This document shows, piece by piece, positions 44,315 through 56,170 of a DNA stretch of 64,000 nucleotides; position 1 is the first letter of the stretch, and each line of letters starts with the position of its first letter. The stretch is from Streptococcus sp. 29892. GTDB taxonomy: Bacteria; Bacillota; Bacilli; Lactobacillales; Streptococcaceae. Under the pieces are notes generated by a model. It was not told the DNA's origin. It was given only the letters and a program-made list of their open reading frames with translations, and made no database searches. A program made the position numbers and the translations under genes. The stretch covers positions 710,001 through 774,000 of the forward strand of contig NZ_CP118734.1 of the NCBI RefSeq assembly GCF_032594935.1, in the 5' to 3' direction.

Positions 44315-45382
44315 TTATAGTTGTAGAAATTCTAGCATTTCTTCCATCGGAATTTGATGGATGGCTGCCTGACCTAATTGTGGAACGATGACTAGTTTGA
44401 TAGACTTGCCTCGCGCCTTCTTATCTCGTGTTAAGGCAGCGTATAGTTCATCTACATTCCAAGGTTGGTAAGCAGTTGGCAAGCCGAACTTTTCGCACAT
44501 GGCGATAATTTTTTCAGTGATACCAGCTGGCATGAGTCCTTTTTTCTCAGCTACACGTGCAATCTGTACCATACCAATGGCAACAGCTTCACCGTGCATG
44601 ACTTGGCCGTAGCCAGCGGTAGCTTCGATAGCATGTCCAATGGTGTGACCGAAGTTTAAGAACAGGCGAACACCATTGTCCAATTCATCCTCGACAACGA
44701 CCTTGCGTTTGACTTCGCAGGAGTGGTAGATGATGTAGTCAGCGTGTTCCAAAATGCTCGCGACAGATCCATCTAGTTGGTCTAAGGTTTCCCAAAGCTC
44801 CACATCATCTATTAAGCCGTATTTGACAACTTCGCCCATTCCTTCAATCAATTCACGTTTGCCAAGGGTATTGAGGGTGTCAGGGTCAATTAAAACGCCG
44901 TCTGGCTGGCAGAAGGTACCTACCATATTTTTGGCAAATGGTGTATTCACGCCAGTTTTTCCCCCGATAGAAGAATCGACTTGGGCAGTTAGGCTGGTCG
45001 GAATTTGTAGGAAATGAATGCCACGCATGTAAGTTGATGCCACAAATCCTGCCAAATCGCCAACGACTCCCCCACCGAGAGCAATGATTCCGTCACTACG
45101 TGTCATGCCATTTTTTACGAGAAATTCGTAAGCCTGATTGACAGTGTCAAGATTTTTTGATGCTTCACCTTCTGGAAATGCAAAGATTATGGTTTCAAAT
45201 CCAGCGGTTTCCAGACTAGTTTGAACGGTGGCAGCATAAAGGGAACCAACATGATCATCTGTGATAATGGCGATCTTCTGAGGTTTCCAAAGTTCTTTGA
45301 CCCATGCACCTGTCTGTGCTAAACTTCCTCTTTGAATGAGGATGTCGTAGGGATTGTTGGGAAGATTGACGGTCAGTTTCAT
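44315..45382 (-). CDS. aroB: 3-dehydroquinate synthase
   Basis: 355 residues; second shikimate step, NAD and zinc dependent. Features are [12 protein letters not shown] near 83, [19 protein letters not shown] near 103, [13 protein letters not shown] near 133 and the metal-binding [11 protein letters not shown] near 245. It is last in the minus-strand block aroG-aroG-aroE-aroB, and lies 12 bp after aroE. Confidence 0.96.
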   Translation of the reverse strand: MKLTVNLPNNPYDILIQRGSLAQTGAWVKELWKPQKIAIITDDHVGSLYAATVQTSLETAGFETIIFAFPEGEASKNLDTVNQAYEFLVKNGMTRSDGIIALGGGVVGDLAGFVASTYMRGIHFLQIPTSLTAQVDSSIGGKTGVNTPFAKNMVGTFCQPDGVLIDPDTLNTLGKRELIEGMGEVVKYGLIDDVELWETLDQLDGSVASILEHADYIIYHSCEVKRKVVVEDELDNGVRLFLNFGHTIGHAIEATAGYGQVMHGEAVAIGMVQIARVAEKKGLMPAGITEKIIAMCEKFGLPTAYQPWNVDELYAALTRDKKARGKSIKLVIVPQLGQAAIHQIPMEEMLEFLQL

Positions 45383-45394
45383 CAGATTTCCTCT

Positions 45395-46264
45395 CTATTT
45401 GATGTCGTATTTTTGGACTAATTGATCCCAAATCAAGTCAGTCGGCATTTCTTTACCAGTCCAGGCTTGGAAAGCTTCAGCTGCTTGAAAGAGTAGCATG
45501 CCCAATCCGTTGATGGTTGGATTGCCATGTGACTGGGCTAGTTTCAATAAGGGTGTTTCAAATGGTTGGTAGATAATGTCCGCAACCAAGAGTTGTTCTG
45601 GAAATTGTAGGGTGGCAGGGATGGGGAGAGAAACTCCGTCCATACCGACACTGGTTCCATTGACTAGCAAGTCTGATTGAGTAATCTCTTCTTGGAGGAA
45701 ATGGCTGTCTTCGTTAGCTAGAACCCGCATAGGAACACCTGTAGCTTGTGCAATAGGTGCTACACTTGTCTGTGTTCGTTCCAGGCTTTGTTGCCGACAG
45801 AAAATGGTGATTTCTTTGGCGCCATCCAGAGCAGCCTGGGCCATGATAGCAGTAGAAGCACCACCACCTCCTAGGATGGTTAGTCGCTTGTTCTTAACTT
45901 GAAAGCCTTTTAGTCTTTCCAAACTCTTGAAAAATCCAATTCCATCGGTGTTGTGTCCGATTAGTATACCGTCTTTATGAATAACGGTATTAACGGCTCC
46001 AATTAAGCGAGCTGATGGTGTTAGGTCATCAAGGTAGGGAATAACGGCTTGTTTGTAGGGCATGGACAGGTTAATACCAAGCATATCATAGCGTTTGATA
46101 TTCTCAAGAGTGACTGCCAAGTCTTCCTCTGGAATTTCCCAAGCGACATATACTCCATTTACACCTGTATGCTGAAAAGCCAGATTATGTATGAAGGGGG
46201 AAATGGAGTGTTTGATTGGCTTGGCTACAACAGCAGCCAGGCGAGTATATCCATCAATAGTCAC
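45395..46264 (-). CDS. aroE: Shikimate dehydrogenase
   Basis: 289 residues. The substrate motif [13 protein letters not shown] near 15 with the catalytic Lys region NLSMPYKQ near 64, and the NADP loop [10 protein letters not shown] near 132. It reduces 3-dehydroshikimate. The gene lies between the DAHP synthases and aroB on the minus strand. Confidence 0.95.
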   Translation of the reverse strand: MTIDGYTRLAAVVAKPIKHSISPFIHNLAFQHTGVNGVYVAWEIPEEDLAVTLENIKRYDMLGINLSMPYKQAVIPYLDDLTPSARLIGAVNTVIHKDGILIGHNTDGIGFFKSLERLKGFQVKNKRLTILGGGGASTAIMAQAALDGAKEITIFCRQQSLERTQTSVAPIAQATGVPMRVLANEDSHFLQEEITQSDLLVNGTSVGMDGVSLPIPATLQFPEQLLVADIIYQPFETPLLKLAQSHGNPTINGLGMLLFQAAEAFQAWTGKEMPTDLIWDQLVQKYDIK

Positions 46265-46306
46265 AAATTTCCTCCATTTTTCATCTGATTTTTTATATTG
46301 TTGAGT

Positions 46307-47332
46307 TTATAAGGTCTGGTGGATTTCACGGATAAGTGCTTCCGTTTTTTCCCAGCCCAAGCAAGGGTCGGTAATGGATTTCCCAAATACTTCAGGGCTG
46401 TCCTGACGGCCGTCTTCCAAGTAGGATTCAATCATGAAACCACGGACATACTTGCGAATGGATTCATTCCAAGCTCGGTTGATGAGGGTTTGACGGACGA
46501 TACGGATTTGTTCCAGGTAATTTTTTCCAGAATTATCGTGGTTGGTATCGATAACGATAAATGGATGTTCGAGTCCAAATTGTTCATACTGTTTGATAGT
46601 TTTCAAGAGAATATCGTAGTAGTAGTTTGGTTCATAGGTTCCTTGCTCAGTATTGGCGCCACGAAGGATAGCATGGGCAAGCGGGTTGCCATCTGTATCA
46701 ACTTCTGCATCGCGGTAAATAAAGTTCTGTTTGTTTTGTGCGGCGTAGATACCATTGAACATAACGGTCAAGTTGCCAGAAGTTGGGTTTTTCATACCTG
46801 TTGGCATGTCAATGCCTGAGGCAACAAAGCGGTGTTCTTGATCTTCAACTGAACGTGCCCCGATAGCATGGTAGGACACCAAGTCTTCCACAAGAGGGTA
46901 GTTGGCAGAGTAGAGCATTTCATCAGCAGTTGTGAGTCCGGTCTCAGTAATGACACGGTAATGCAAATTACGAACGGCAGCGATACCGTTTATCAGGTCT
47001 GGTAATTTAGAAGTATCTGGCTGATGGACCAGGCCCTTATAGCCTTCTCCGTTGGTGCGTGGTTTGGCGGTATAAACCCGCATGACCATGAAGATTTTGT
47101 CTTTGACTTCTTCTTGAAGCTTGGATAAGCGATTAGCGTATTCTAAAACGGCCTCTTCATTGTCAGAAGAACACGGACCAATGACCAAGAGCAGGCGGTC
47201 ATCTTCACCACGGATGATGCCTTTTAATTCTTCATCACGTTGGTTTTTAGCGGCTAAAAATTCTCCTTCTAGTTTGGAGAGTTCTTTAACTTTATCAATG
47301 TCTAGACTGGTGCTACGTTTGTGAATTCCCAT
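46307..47332 (-). CDS. aroG: DAHP synthase (AroFGH type), copy 1
   Basis: 341 residues; joins phosphoenolpyruvate and erythrose-4-phosphate in the first shikimate step. Class I-alpha features are VIGPCSSDN near 51, MVMRVYTAKPRTNGEGYKG near 83, KNPTSGNL near 180 and DTNHDNSGKNYLEQIRI near 262. It is a tandem paralogue of the next gene, 9 bp apart. Such pairs usually differ in feedback inhibition by Phe or Tyr. Confidence 0.94.
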   Translation of the reverse strand: MGIHKRSTSLDIDKVKELSKLEGEFLAAKNQRDEELKGIIRGEDDRLLLVIGPCSSDNEEAVLEYANRLSKLQEEVKDKIFMVMRVYTAKPRTNGEGYKGLVHQPDTSKLPDLINGIAAVRNLHYRVITETGLTTADEMLYSANYPLVEDLVSYHAIGARSVEDQEHRFVASGIDMPTGMKNPTSGNLTVMFNGIYAAQNKQNFIYRDAEVDTDGNPLAHAILRGANTEQGTYEPNYYYDILLKTIKQYEQFGLEHPFIVIDTNHDNSGKNYLEQIRIVRQTLINRAWNESIRKYVRGFMIESYLEDGRQDSPEVFGKSITDPCLGWEKTEALIREIHQTL

Positions 47333-47341
47333 AATTTTTTC

Positions 47342-48361
47342 CTATCTACTGTGGATTTCTCGGATGAGTTCTTGCGTTTTTTCCCAGCCTAAGCATGGGT
47401 CTGTAATGGATTTACCATAAATATCTGGATTATCTTGGCGACCGTCTTCGATGTAAGATTCAATCATGAAGCCGCGAACATAGTTACGGATGGCTTCATT
47501 CCAATCGCGGTTAATCAAGGTTTGGCGTACGATGCGGATTTGCTCCAGATAATTTTTACCAGAGTTATCATGGTTAGTATCGATGATGATAAATGGATTT
47601 TTCAAACCAAATTGATCATAGAGGTCAATGGTTTCCAAGAGATTGTCATAGTAGTAGTTTGGCAAATACTTCCCGTTTTCATTGACAGCACCACGAAGGA
47701 TAACGTGAGCAAGCGGGTTGCCAGAGGTTTCGACCTCTGTATTGTTGAAGAGGAAGGATTGTTTCTTCTGTGCTGCAAAAATACCATTAAACATGACTTT
47801 AAGGTTACCGGATGTTGGGTTTTTAAGGCCAGTTGGAACGTCAATACCAGAAGCTACAAAGCGGTGTTGTTGGTTTTCAACAGAACGAGCACCAACGGCA
47901 ATGTAAGATACCAAGTCATCAACCAATGGCAGATTTTCTGGATAAAGCATCTCGTCAGCTGTTGTTAAGCCAGTTTCGGTAATGACGCGGTAGTGCAAAT
48001 TACGAACAGCCTTGATGCCGTTGATCAGGCTAGGAGCGGCATCTGTATCAGGTTGGTGCATAAGGCCCTTGTAGCCATCACCATTTGTACGAGGCTTGGC
48101 AGTGTAGACCCGCATAACCATGAAAATTTTATCTTTGACTTCCTCTTGAAGTTTTGCCAGGCGATGAGCGTAGTCCAAAACTGCCTCTTCATTGTCAGAA
48201 GAACATGGGCCGATAACCAAGAGAAGACGGTCATCCTCACCTTTTAGAATGGCTTCTAATTCACGGTCACGGGCTTGTTTTTTGGCAAGAGTTTCTGGAG
48301 ATAGTTTAGAATGCTCTCGCACTTGATTGATGTCGATTTTTTCACTGATTGGTGTAAACAA
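47342..48361 (-). CDS. aroG: DAHP synthase (AroFGH type), copy 2
   Basis: 339 residues with the same catalytic motifs as its tandem partner (VIGPCSSDN, KPRTNGDGYKG, DTNHDNSGKN). The two diverge most in the first 30 residues and around 195-225, where effector specificity is often set. It is the first gene of the minus-strand block aroG-aroG-aroE-aroB. Confidence 0.94.
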   Translation of the reverse strand: MFTPISEKIDINQVREHSKLSPETLAKKQARDRELEAILKGEDDRLLLVIGPCSSDNEEAVLDYAHRLAKLQEEVKDKIFMVMRVYTAKPRTNGDGYKGLMHQPDTDAAPSLINGIKAVRNLHYRVITETGLTTADEMLYPENLPLVDDLVSYIAVGARSVENQQHRFVASGIDVPTGLKNPTSGNLKVMFNGIFAAQKKQSFLFNNTEVETSGNPLAHVILRGAVNENGKYLPNYYYDNLLETIDLYDQFGLKNPFIIIDTNHDNSGKNYLEQIRIVRQTLINRDWNEAIRNYVRGFMIESYIEDGRQDNPDIYGKSITDPCLGWEKTQELIREIHSR

Positions 48362-48395
48362 TATAGAAGTCCTCTTTCGATTAGTATATTTCTTA

Positions 48396-48424
48396 ATTAT
48401 AGCATGATTTTTAGGAATTTTAAA
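48396..48424 (-). promoter_or_regulatory. Promoter of the DAHP synthase-aroE-aroB block
   Basis: On the minus strand TTTAAA (48419-48424) and TATAAT (48396-48401) are spaced 17 bp, 35 bp before the start of the first DAHP synthase. No leader peptide or T-box is seen in the 232-bp gap to aroA, so this block and the transporter appear to be regulated differently. Confidence 0.6.
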
Positions 48425-48590
48425 CTTAAATTAAGGTACATTTGATAAAATCGCAGTGAACTCCGAAAATTCATTCATAAATCTTTTATGGGTTTTCTCT
48501 ATATATTTATTTTAGATAGAAATTGCCAAAAAAATCTGAAAATATTCAATAAATATGATAGAATAGGTCTAACACTATTTCGAGGTATGA

Positions 48591-49874
<1,284 letters not shown>

Positions 49875-49882
49875 GAGAAGAG

Positions 49883-50374
49883 ATGCCAATCGTTTTACTT
49901 GGATTTATGGGAGTTGGAAAATCAACCACAGCACGTTTGTTGGACCTCCCTGTTTATGATATGGACCAAATTATTGAAGAACGGATTGGCATGACCATCG
50001 CTGATTATTTCAAGCTCGAAGGAGAAGCTGCTTTTCGTAAAGTTGAAACGGAAGTCTTGAAAGAATTATTGGATTTGCCTGCTGACTGTCTTGTATCGAC
50101 AGGCGGTGGTGTGGTCAAATCTGAGTTCAATCGTCAGTTATTATTAGATAATAAAGAAAAGAATGTTCTTTTGACTGCATCGTTTGAAGTTGCCTATGAG
50201 CGAATTAGCCAGGATAGTCAATCCCAACGCCCGCTTTTTTTGCAGAATAGCAAGGAAGAATTTGAAACTATCTATCAAGAACGCATGACCCTTTATCAAG
50301 GATTGGCGGCTACCATTATCAATACAGACCAACTTACTCCAGAACAAGTAGCAAGGAAGATTCTATGCAAGTAG
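49883..50374 (+). CDS. aroK: Shikimate kinase
   Basis: 163 residues. Walker A is GFMGVGKST at 7-15, the substrate Asp is in YDMDQIIEERIG near 28, and the core STGGGVV lies near 74. It phosphorylates shikimate for EPSP synthase. It overlaps pheA by 10 bp. Confidence 0.95.
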   Translation: MPIVLLGFMGVGKSTTARLLDLPVYDMDQIIEERIGMTIADYFKLEGEAAFRKVETEVLKELLDLPADCLVSTGGGVVKSEFNRQLLLDNKEKNVLLTASFEVAYERISQDSQSQRPLFLQNSKEEFETIYQERMTLYQGLAATIINTDQLTPEQVARKILCK

Positions 50375-51192
50375 CTTACCTAGGACCGCGCGGTTCTTTT
50401 ACCCATCAAGTTGCCCAACAGGCCTTTCCAAGTGCTGATTTACAGGCTTTCGGGACCATTACAGAAGTGATTAAGGCTTATGAAACTGGTCAGGTTGTCT
50501 ATTCTGTCATTCCAGTTGAAAACTCTATTGAGGGGAGTGTCCACGAAACCATCGATTATCTTTTTCATCAGGCGGAAATCCATGCAGTTGCCGAAATTGT
50601 TCAACCCATAGCCCAGCAACTTTTGGCAATGGGTGCAGATAAGGCAATCGAAGTTATTTATTCACACCCACAGGCTATTGCACAGGGTAAGAAATATATT
50701 CTGGAGCATTTTCCCCATGCTCGGATAGAGGTGACAGCTAGTACAGCCTATGCAGCTCGGTATGTGGCTGAGCATCCAGCCCAGCCTTATGCGGCTATAG
50801 CACCACAAGCTGCGGCAGAGGAATATGGTCTAATGGTAATTGGACAAGATATTCAAGAGATGAGTGAAAATTTCACACGATTTTGGATACTGGGTAATGA
50901 AGTTCCAGAGATTGGCCTCCAGAAAGTGACTAAAAAGGTTAGTTTGGCCTTGACCTTACCAGATAATTTACCAGGAGCTTTATATAAAGCTATGTCAGTC
51001 TTTTCATGGCGAGGAATTAGTCTGACAAAAATTGAAAGTCGTCCTTTAAAAACAGCCTTGGGAGAGTATTTTTTTATACTGGACCTTGAAAATCAATCAG
51101 AGGACCTACTGTCCTATTCCCTTGAAGAATTGACGAGTTTGGAAATATCATGTAAAATACTAGGTAATTATCAAGTGTACCTAGCTAGTTAG
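50365..51192 (+). CDS. pheA: Prephenate dehydratase with ACT domain
   Basis: 275 residues; makes phenylpyruvate. The N-terminal catalytic part has YLGPRGSFTHQVA near 4, the PVENSIEGSVHETID region near 51, and the catalytic NFTRFW near 170. The C-terminal ACT domain contains ESRPLKTALGEYFF, the Phe-binding motif, so feedback by phenylalanine is expected. No chorismate mutase domain is present. Confidence 0.95.
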   Translation: MQVAYLGPRGSFTHQVAQQAFPSADLQAFGTITEVIKAYETGQVVYSVIPVENSIEGSVHETIDYLFHQAEIHAVAEIVQPIAQQLLAMGADKAIEVIYSHPQAIAQGKKYILEHFPHARIEVTASTAYAARYVAEHPAQPYAAIAPQAAAEEYGLMVIGQDIQEMSENFTRFWILGNEVPEIGLQKVTKKVSLALTLPDNLPGALYKAMSVFSWRGISLTKIESRPLKTALGEYFFILDLENQSEDLLSYSLEELTSLEISCKILGNYQVYLAS

Positions 51193-51207
51193 GATAAAGA
51201 TGAACGT

Positions 51208-52533
51208 ATGACGAAAAACAAAGGAATCTTAACCCATCATGAAGAGTTGAGGTTGGATTATTTACATAAAAATATCCATTATTTAAATGATAAAGAGCGG
51301 AAGGAGTTGGACTATCTTCTCTATAAGAAGGAACTTCGTATCCGACATGGGAAACCGAAAAAGCAAATGAATGATGAAAGTCCTTTGTTTTCTGAGGACT
51401 TTGTAGGTGATGACTGGTCTGAGGAAGTTGCTAAGGCAGATGATGACCTTCTTCCAGCCTATCCGGATACTAGGTCCAGAAGAAGTAGAAGAAAAAAGCA
51501 GATTAGTGAGAGAGCAGAATTAGTGGACTATGTCCCTAAAATGCCACTGAAACCAAAGAAAAGAAAGAAATGGGGAGTAAAACGGATTTTCAGGCTCCTA
51601 GCCGTAGTCCTTTTGTTATTTGTTTTTGCTTTGGGCTTTAGTTTCATTAAGGGCCTGAATAGTGTGAGTGAGCAGCCTACTGCTGAAGTATTTAACGGGG
51701 TCAGTTCTGCTAATGGTACCAATATTTTGATTTTGGGTACGGATGGACGTGCAGGTGAAAGCACGGACGAAATACGGACAGATACCATTATGGTCTTAAA
51801 TATCAATAATGCAGATAATAAGGTCAAACTGGTTAGTTTTATGCGGGATACCTTGGTCGATATTGAGGGTTATGAGTATAAATTAAATACCGCCTATACC
51901 CTTGGAGAGCAGGATAATCAGCAGGGAGCTGAAGAAGTTCGTAAGGCTTTGAAAAACAATTTTGATATTGATATTGACTATTATGCTATGGTTGATTTTG
52001 CAACTTTTGCGACAACAATTGATACACTCTTTCCAGAGGGGGTGACTATTGATGCACAATTTTCAACCATAGATGGAGAAACGGTTAGCTCGGTGGAAGT
52101 GCCAAATGATTTGCAGCTGGAGGAAAATGCCCCAGCCTATCAAACCATTCAGGTTGGTGTTCAACAAATGGATGGTAAGACCTTGCTTAACTACGCGCGT
52201 TATCGTTCAGATGATGAGGGGGATTTCGGTCGTACCAAGCGTCAGCAACAAGTCTTGTCGGCTGTCATGACCCAGGCTAAAAATCCTATGAAGCTCTTCT
52301 CAGGGGCGGAAGCACTTGGTAAAGTAGTGGCGATGACCCCAACAACAGTTCCCCAGGCCTTCATGCTCTTTCATGGACCGGGAGTTGTTATGGATGCAGC
52401 TAATGGCATCGAACGCATCACCATTCCTGAAAATGGGGATTGGATTGACGATTATGATATGTATGGTGGCATGGCTTTGCGAGTTGATTTTGAAAAGTAC
52501 CAACAGCGCTTAACTGATTTGGGCTTACGATAA
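51208..52533 (+). CDS. LytR-CpsA-Psr family protein
   Basis: 441 residues. A long charged cytoplasmic N-terminus (about 130 residues) leads to one membrane helix (LLAVVLLLFVFALGFSF) and an extracellular LCP domain with ILGTDGRAGE, RTDTIMVL and MRDTLVDI, and the late R-rich motif YARYRSDDEGDFGRTKRQQQ. LCP enzymes attach teichoic acids or capsule to peptidoglycan. The place after pheA is where streptococci carry psr. Confidence 0.92.
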   Translation: MTKNKGILTHHEELRLDYLHKNIHYLNDKERKELDYLLYKKELRIRHGKPKKQMNDESPLFSEDFVGDDWSEEVAKADDDLLPAYPDTRSRRSRRKKQISERAELVDYVPKMPLKPKKRKKWGVKRIFRLLAVVLLLFVFALGFSFIKGLNSVSEQPTAEVFNGVSSANGTNILILGTDGRAGESTDEIRTDTIMVLNINNADNKVKLVSFMRDTLVDIEGYEYKLNTAYTLGEQDNQQGAEEVRKALKNNFDIDIDYYAMVDFATFATTIDTLFPEGVTIDAQFSTIDGETVSSVEVPNDLQLEENAPAYQTIQVGVQQMDGKTLLNYARYRSDDEGDFGRTKRQQQVLSAVMTQAKNPMKLFSGAEALGKVVAMTPTTVPQAFMLFHGPGVVMDAANGIERITIPENGDWIDDYDMYGGMALRVDFEKYQQRLTDLGLR

Positions 52534-52550
52534 AAAATGTGATATACTAG

Positions 52551-53954
<1,404 letters not shown>

Positions 53955-53979
53955 ACACCTTGGAACGAAAGGGATAATG

Positions 53980-54004
53980 AAAAGCCTTGATTGCAAGGCT
54001 TTTT
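53980..54004 (+). terminator. Terminator after rlmD
   Basis: AAAAGCCTTG pairs with CAAGGCTTTTT around ATTG. Confidence 0.85.
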
Positions 54005-54096
54005 GCTTTATGGTGGGTAAGTATCAGAGTGAGAAAATTTTTGGAATGAGTAGAAGTGATAGCTAGAAATTATCAGTTTCTATTTCCATTTACCCT

Positions 54097-54153
54097 GTGG
54101 GTACGTGTTTGTTTCCATTGACAAGGAGTTTGTGGGAATAGAAATGTACCCAC
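54097..54153. repeat. Inverted repeat in the element's left end
   Basis: GTGGGTACGTGTTTGTTTCC at 54097-54116 is matched inverted by GGGAATAGAAATGTACCCAC at 54134-54153 with four mismatches. A smaller hairpin TAGAAA/TTTCTA lies at about 54064-54082. The gap 53955-54345 has no gene. Such repeats could be recombinase binding sites or relics. Confidence 0.45.
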
Positions 54154-54273
54154 CTTGTTTGAATCAAGTGAAGTGTAGTTGAAGGAAATCTGTTGAAAGC
54201 AATACTTCATTTTACCGAATAAGTAATAATTTAGGCAACTTCAAATCGATTAAAAAAAACTATTTTAAAGGTT

Positions 54274-54305
54274 AAGAGTAGACAAAAATTGTCCACTCTT
54301 TTTTG
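54274..54305 (+). terminator. Terminator-like hairpin before the recombinase remnant
   Basis: AAGAGTAGACAA pairs with TTGTCCACTCTT around AAA, one mismatch, followed by TTTT. Confidence 0.65.
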
Positions 54306-54345
54306 TAAACTCAATTTATCAATAAATGAAATGAGGGAATGTAAA

Positions 54346-54516
54346 ATGAAATATTTTGAGGTTGAGTTAGAAAATCCTGATGAATTTTTAAAACTACAAA
54401 CAGAAGATTTTGTGAAAGCTAATCGCTTGCTACTAAGGAAGATAATCCAGAGCGTTACAGTCTATGAAGAACACTTCGTCATATCCTTTAAATCTGGCAT
54501 CGAATTGGAAGTATGA
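54346..54516 (+). pseudogene. C-terminal remnant of a large serine recombinase
   Basis: 56 codons from ATG at 54346 behind GAGGGAATG. The tail LLRKIIQSVTVYEEHFVISF followed by KSGIELEV is the usual end of large serine recombinases (coiled-coil end and beta tail). The catalytic and zinc domains are absent, so it cannot recombine DNA. It suggests that an element with such an integrase once lay at rlmD. The short ORF may be translated, but no function is expected. Confidence 0.65.
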
Positions 54517-54538
54517 GACTCATTCCATAACTTTTATA

Positions 54539-54567
54539 TTGAACATATCATCTTGTTGTGTTATACT
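54539..54567 (+). promoter_or_regulatory. erm(B) promoter, copy 2
   Basis: TTGAAC at 54539-54544 and TATACT at 54562-54567, 17 bp apart. The sequence differs from the promoter region of the first erm(B) copy up to about 54570. Confidence 0.75.
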
Positions 54568-54624
54568 ATAAATTGAAGTTAAATTAGATGCTAAAAATTT
54601 GTAATTAAGAAGGAGGGATTCGTC

Positions 54625-54720
54625 ATGTTGGTATTCCAAATGCGTTATCAAATGCGTTATGTAGATAAAACATCTACTATTTTGAAACAGACTAAAAACA
54701 GTGATTACGCAGATAAATAA
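54625..54720 (+). CDS. ermBL: erm(B) leader peptide with four-residue duplication
   Basis: 31 codons and a stop, starting MLVFQMRYQMRYVDKTST behind GGAGGG. A 12-bp tandem duplication repeats QMRY, so the residues needed for drug-dependent arrest (the MRxVDK core) are kept but moved from about codon 10 to codon 14. The nascent chain in the exit tunnel is therefore longer at the arrest point. Induction by erythromycin may still work but could be altered. Confidence 0.88.
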   Translation: MLVFQMRYQMRYVDKTSTILKQTKNSDYADK

Positions 54721-54844
54721 ATACGTTAGATTAATTCCTACCAGTGACTAATCTTATGACTTTTTAAACAGATAACTAAAATTACAAACAAATCGTTTAA
54801 CTTCTGTATTTGTTTATAGGTGTAATCACTTCAGGAGTGATTAC

Positions 54845-55582
54845 ATGAACAAAAATATAAAATATTCTCAAAACTTTTTAACGAGTGAAAAAGTACTCAA
54901 CCAAATAATAAAACAATTGAATTTAAAAGAAACCGATACCGTTTACGAAATTGGAACAGGTAAAGGGCATTTAACGACGAAACTGGCTAAAATAAGTAAA
55001 CAGGTAACGTCTATTGAATTAGACAGTCATCTATTCAACTTATCGTCAGAAAAATTAAAACTGAATACTCGTGTCACTTTAATTCACCAAGATATTCTAC
55101 AGTTTCAATTCCCTAACAAACAGAGGTATAAAATTGTTGGGAATATTCCTTACCATTTAAGCACACAAATTATTAAAAAAGTGGTTTTTGAAAGCCATGC
55201 GTCTGACATCTATCTGATTGTTGAAGAAGGATTCTACAAGCGTACCTTGGATATTCACCGAACACTAGGGTTGCTCTTGCACACTCAAGTCTCGATTCAG
55301 CAATTGCTTAAGCTGCCAGCGGAATGCTTTCATCCTAAACCAAAAGTAAACAGTGTCTTAATAAAACTTACCCGCCATACCACAGATGTTCCAGATAAAT
55401 ATTGGAAGCTATATACGTACTTTGTTTCAAAATGGGTCAATCGAGAATATCGTCAACTGTTTACTAAAAATCAGTTTCATCAAGCAATGAAACACGCCAA
55501 AGTAAACAATTTAAGTACCGTTACTTATGAGCAAGTATTGTCTATTTTTAATAGTTATCTATTATTTAACGGGAGGAAATAA
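54845..55582 (+). CDS. erm(B): 23S rRNA (adenine-N6)-dimethyltransferase Erm(B)
   Basis: 245 residues, standard length, with motif [12 protein letters not shown] and the normal catalytic motif NIPY at 100-103. It dimethylates A2058 and gives MLS-B resistance. It differs from the first copy in the window by one residue (Tyr103 here, Phe there). Surrounding genes are those of pSM19035/Inc18-type resistance DNA: topoisomerase remnant, delta, omega, epsilon, zeta. Confidence 0.98.
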   Translation: MNKNIKYSQNFLTSEKVLNQIIKQLNLKETDTVYEIGTGKGHLTTKLAKISKQVTSIELDSHLFNLSSEKLKLNTRVTLIHQDILQFQFPNKQRYKIVGNIPYHLSTQIIKKVVFESHASDIYLIVEEGFYKRTLDIHRTLGLLLHTQVSIQQLLKLPAECFHPKPKVNSVLIKLTRHTTDVPDKYWKLYTYFVSKWVNREYRQLFTKNQFHQAMKHAKVNNLSTVTYEQVLSIFNSYLLFNGRK

Positions 55583-55586
55583 TTCT

Positions 55587-56012
55587 ATGAGTCGCTTTTG
55601 TAAATTTGGAAAGTTACACGTTACTAAAGGGAATGTAGATAAATTATTAGGTATACTACTGACAGCTTCCAAGGAGCTAAAGAGGTCCCTAGCGCCTACG
55701 GGGAATTTGTATCGATAAGGGGTACAAATTCCCACTAAGCGCTCGGGACCCCTTGTAGGAAAATGTCCTAAGTGTGGCAACAATATTGTATTAAAAAAAT
55801 CGTTTTATGGTTGTTCAAATTATCCTGAATGTACCTTCACTTTAGCTGAACATTTTAGAAAGAAAAAACTCACCAAAACAAATGTAAAAGAATTACTAGA
55901 GGGAAAAGAAACCCTGGTAAAAGGAATCAAAACGAAAGATAGAAAGTCCTACAATGCCGTTGTAAAAATCGGAGAAAAGGGATATATTGATTTTATCTCT
56001 TTTTCAAAATAA
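55587..56012 (+). pseudogene. Topoisomerase-type remnant split by a palindrome
   Basis: A single frame runs from MSRFCKFGKLHVTKGNVDKL to the TAA at 56010-56012 but has an in-frame TAA at 55716-55718, inside a 75-bp palindrome. The 3' half encodes a four-cysteine zinc ribbon (CPKCGN, CSNYPEC) and a C-terminal domain (VKIGEKGYIDF), as at the end of bacterial topoisomerase I/III. The main enzyme domains are missing. The 43-codon 5' part could be made as a short peptide. This remnant follows erm(B) on many Gram-positive plasmids and transposons. Confidence 0.78.
55680..55754. repeat. 75-bp imperfect palindrome
   Basis: The left arm starts AAGAGGTCCCTAGCGCCTAC and ends TTTGTA; the right arm ends in CGCTCGGGACCCCTT and is its near-complement, around TCGATAAGG. 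It is 75 bp, a multiple of three, inserted in the topoisomerase remnant and carries the stop codon. I recall similar palindromes in pAMbeta1/pIP501/Tn1545-type DNA. Confidence 0.85.
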
Positions 56013-56016
56013 GCAT

Positions 56017-56041
56017 AAAAGCCCTTTAAAGAGGGCTTTTA
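56017..56041 (+). terminator. Terminator after topoisomerase remnant
   Basis: AAAAGCCCT pairs with AGAGGGCTTTT. It insulates the partition genes from erm(B) transcription. Confidence 0.85.
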
Positions 56042-56047
56042 TATATT

Positions 56048-56124
56048 AATCACAAATCACTTATCACAAATCACTTATCACAAATCACAAGTGATTAATC
56101 ACAAATCACTTGTGATTTGTGATT
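56048..56124. promoter_or_regulatory. Omega heptad operator/partition site, delta promoter
   Basis: Eleven contiguous 7-bp units of the type WATCACW: direct at 56048 to 56089 (six), inverted at 56090-56096, direct at 56097-56110 (two), and inverted at 56111-56124 (two). These are the known binding sites of the omega dimer, which both represses the delta promoter and acts as the centromere-like site for partition. Confidence 0.95.
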
Positions 56125-56170
56125 CCTAATGATACAATATTACTATACAAAAAAAGAATGGGGCGTAGTT

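Noticed and set aside
47435..47968. 177-codon plus-strand ORF opposite the DAHP synthase
   Set aside because: Antisense to a gene with complete catalytic motifs. A similar shadow ORF occurs over the paralogous copy, which is what antisense codon bias predicts.
56048..56124. CRISPR-like or iteron origin array
   Set aside because: The 7-bp units are contiguous without spacers and match the known omega heptads upstream of delta; no replication initiator gene is next to them.
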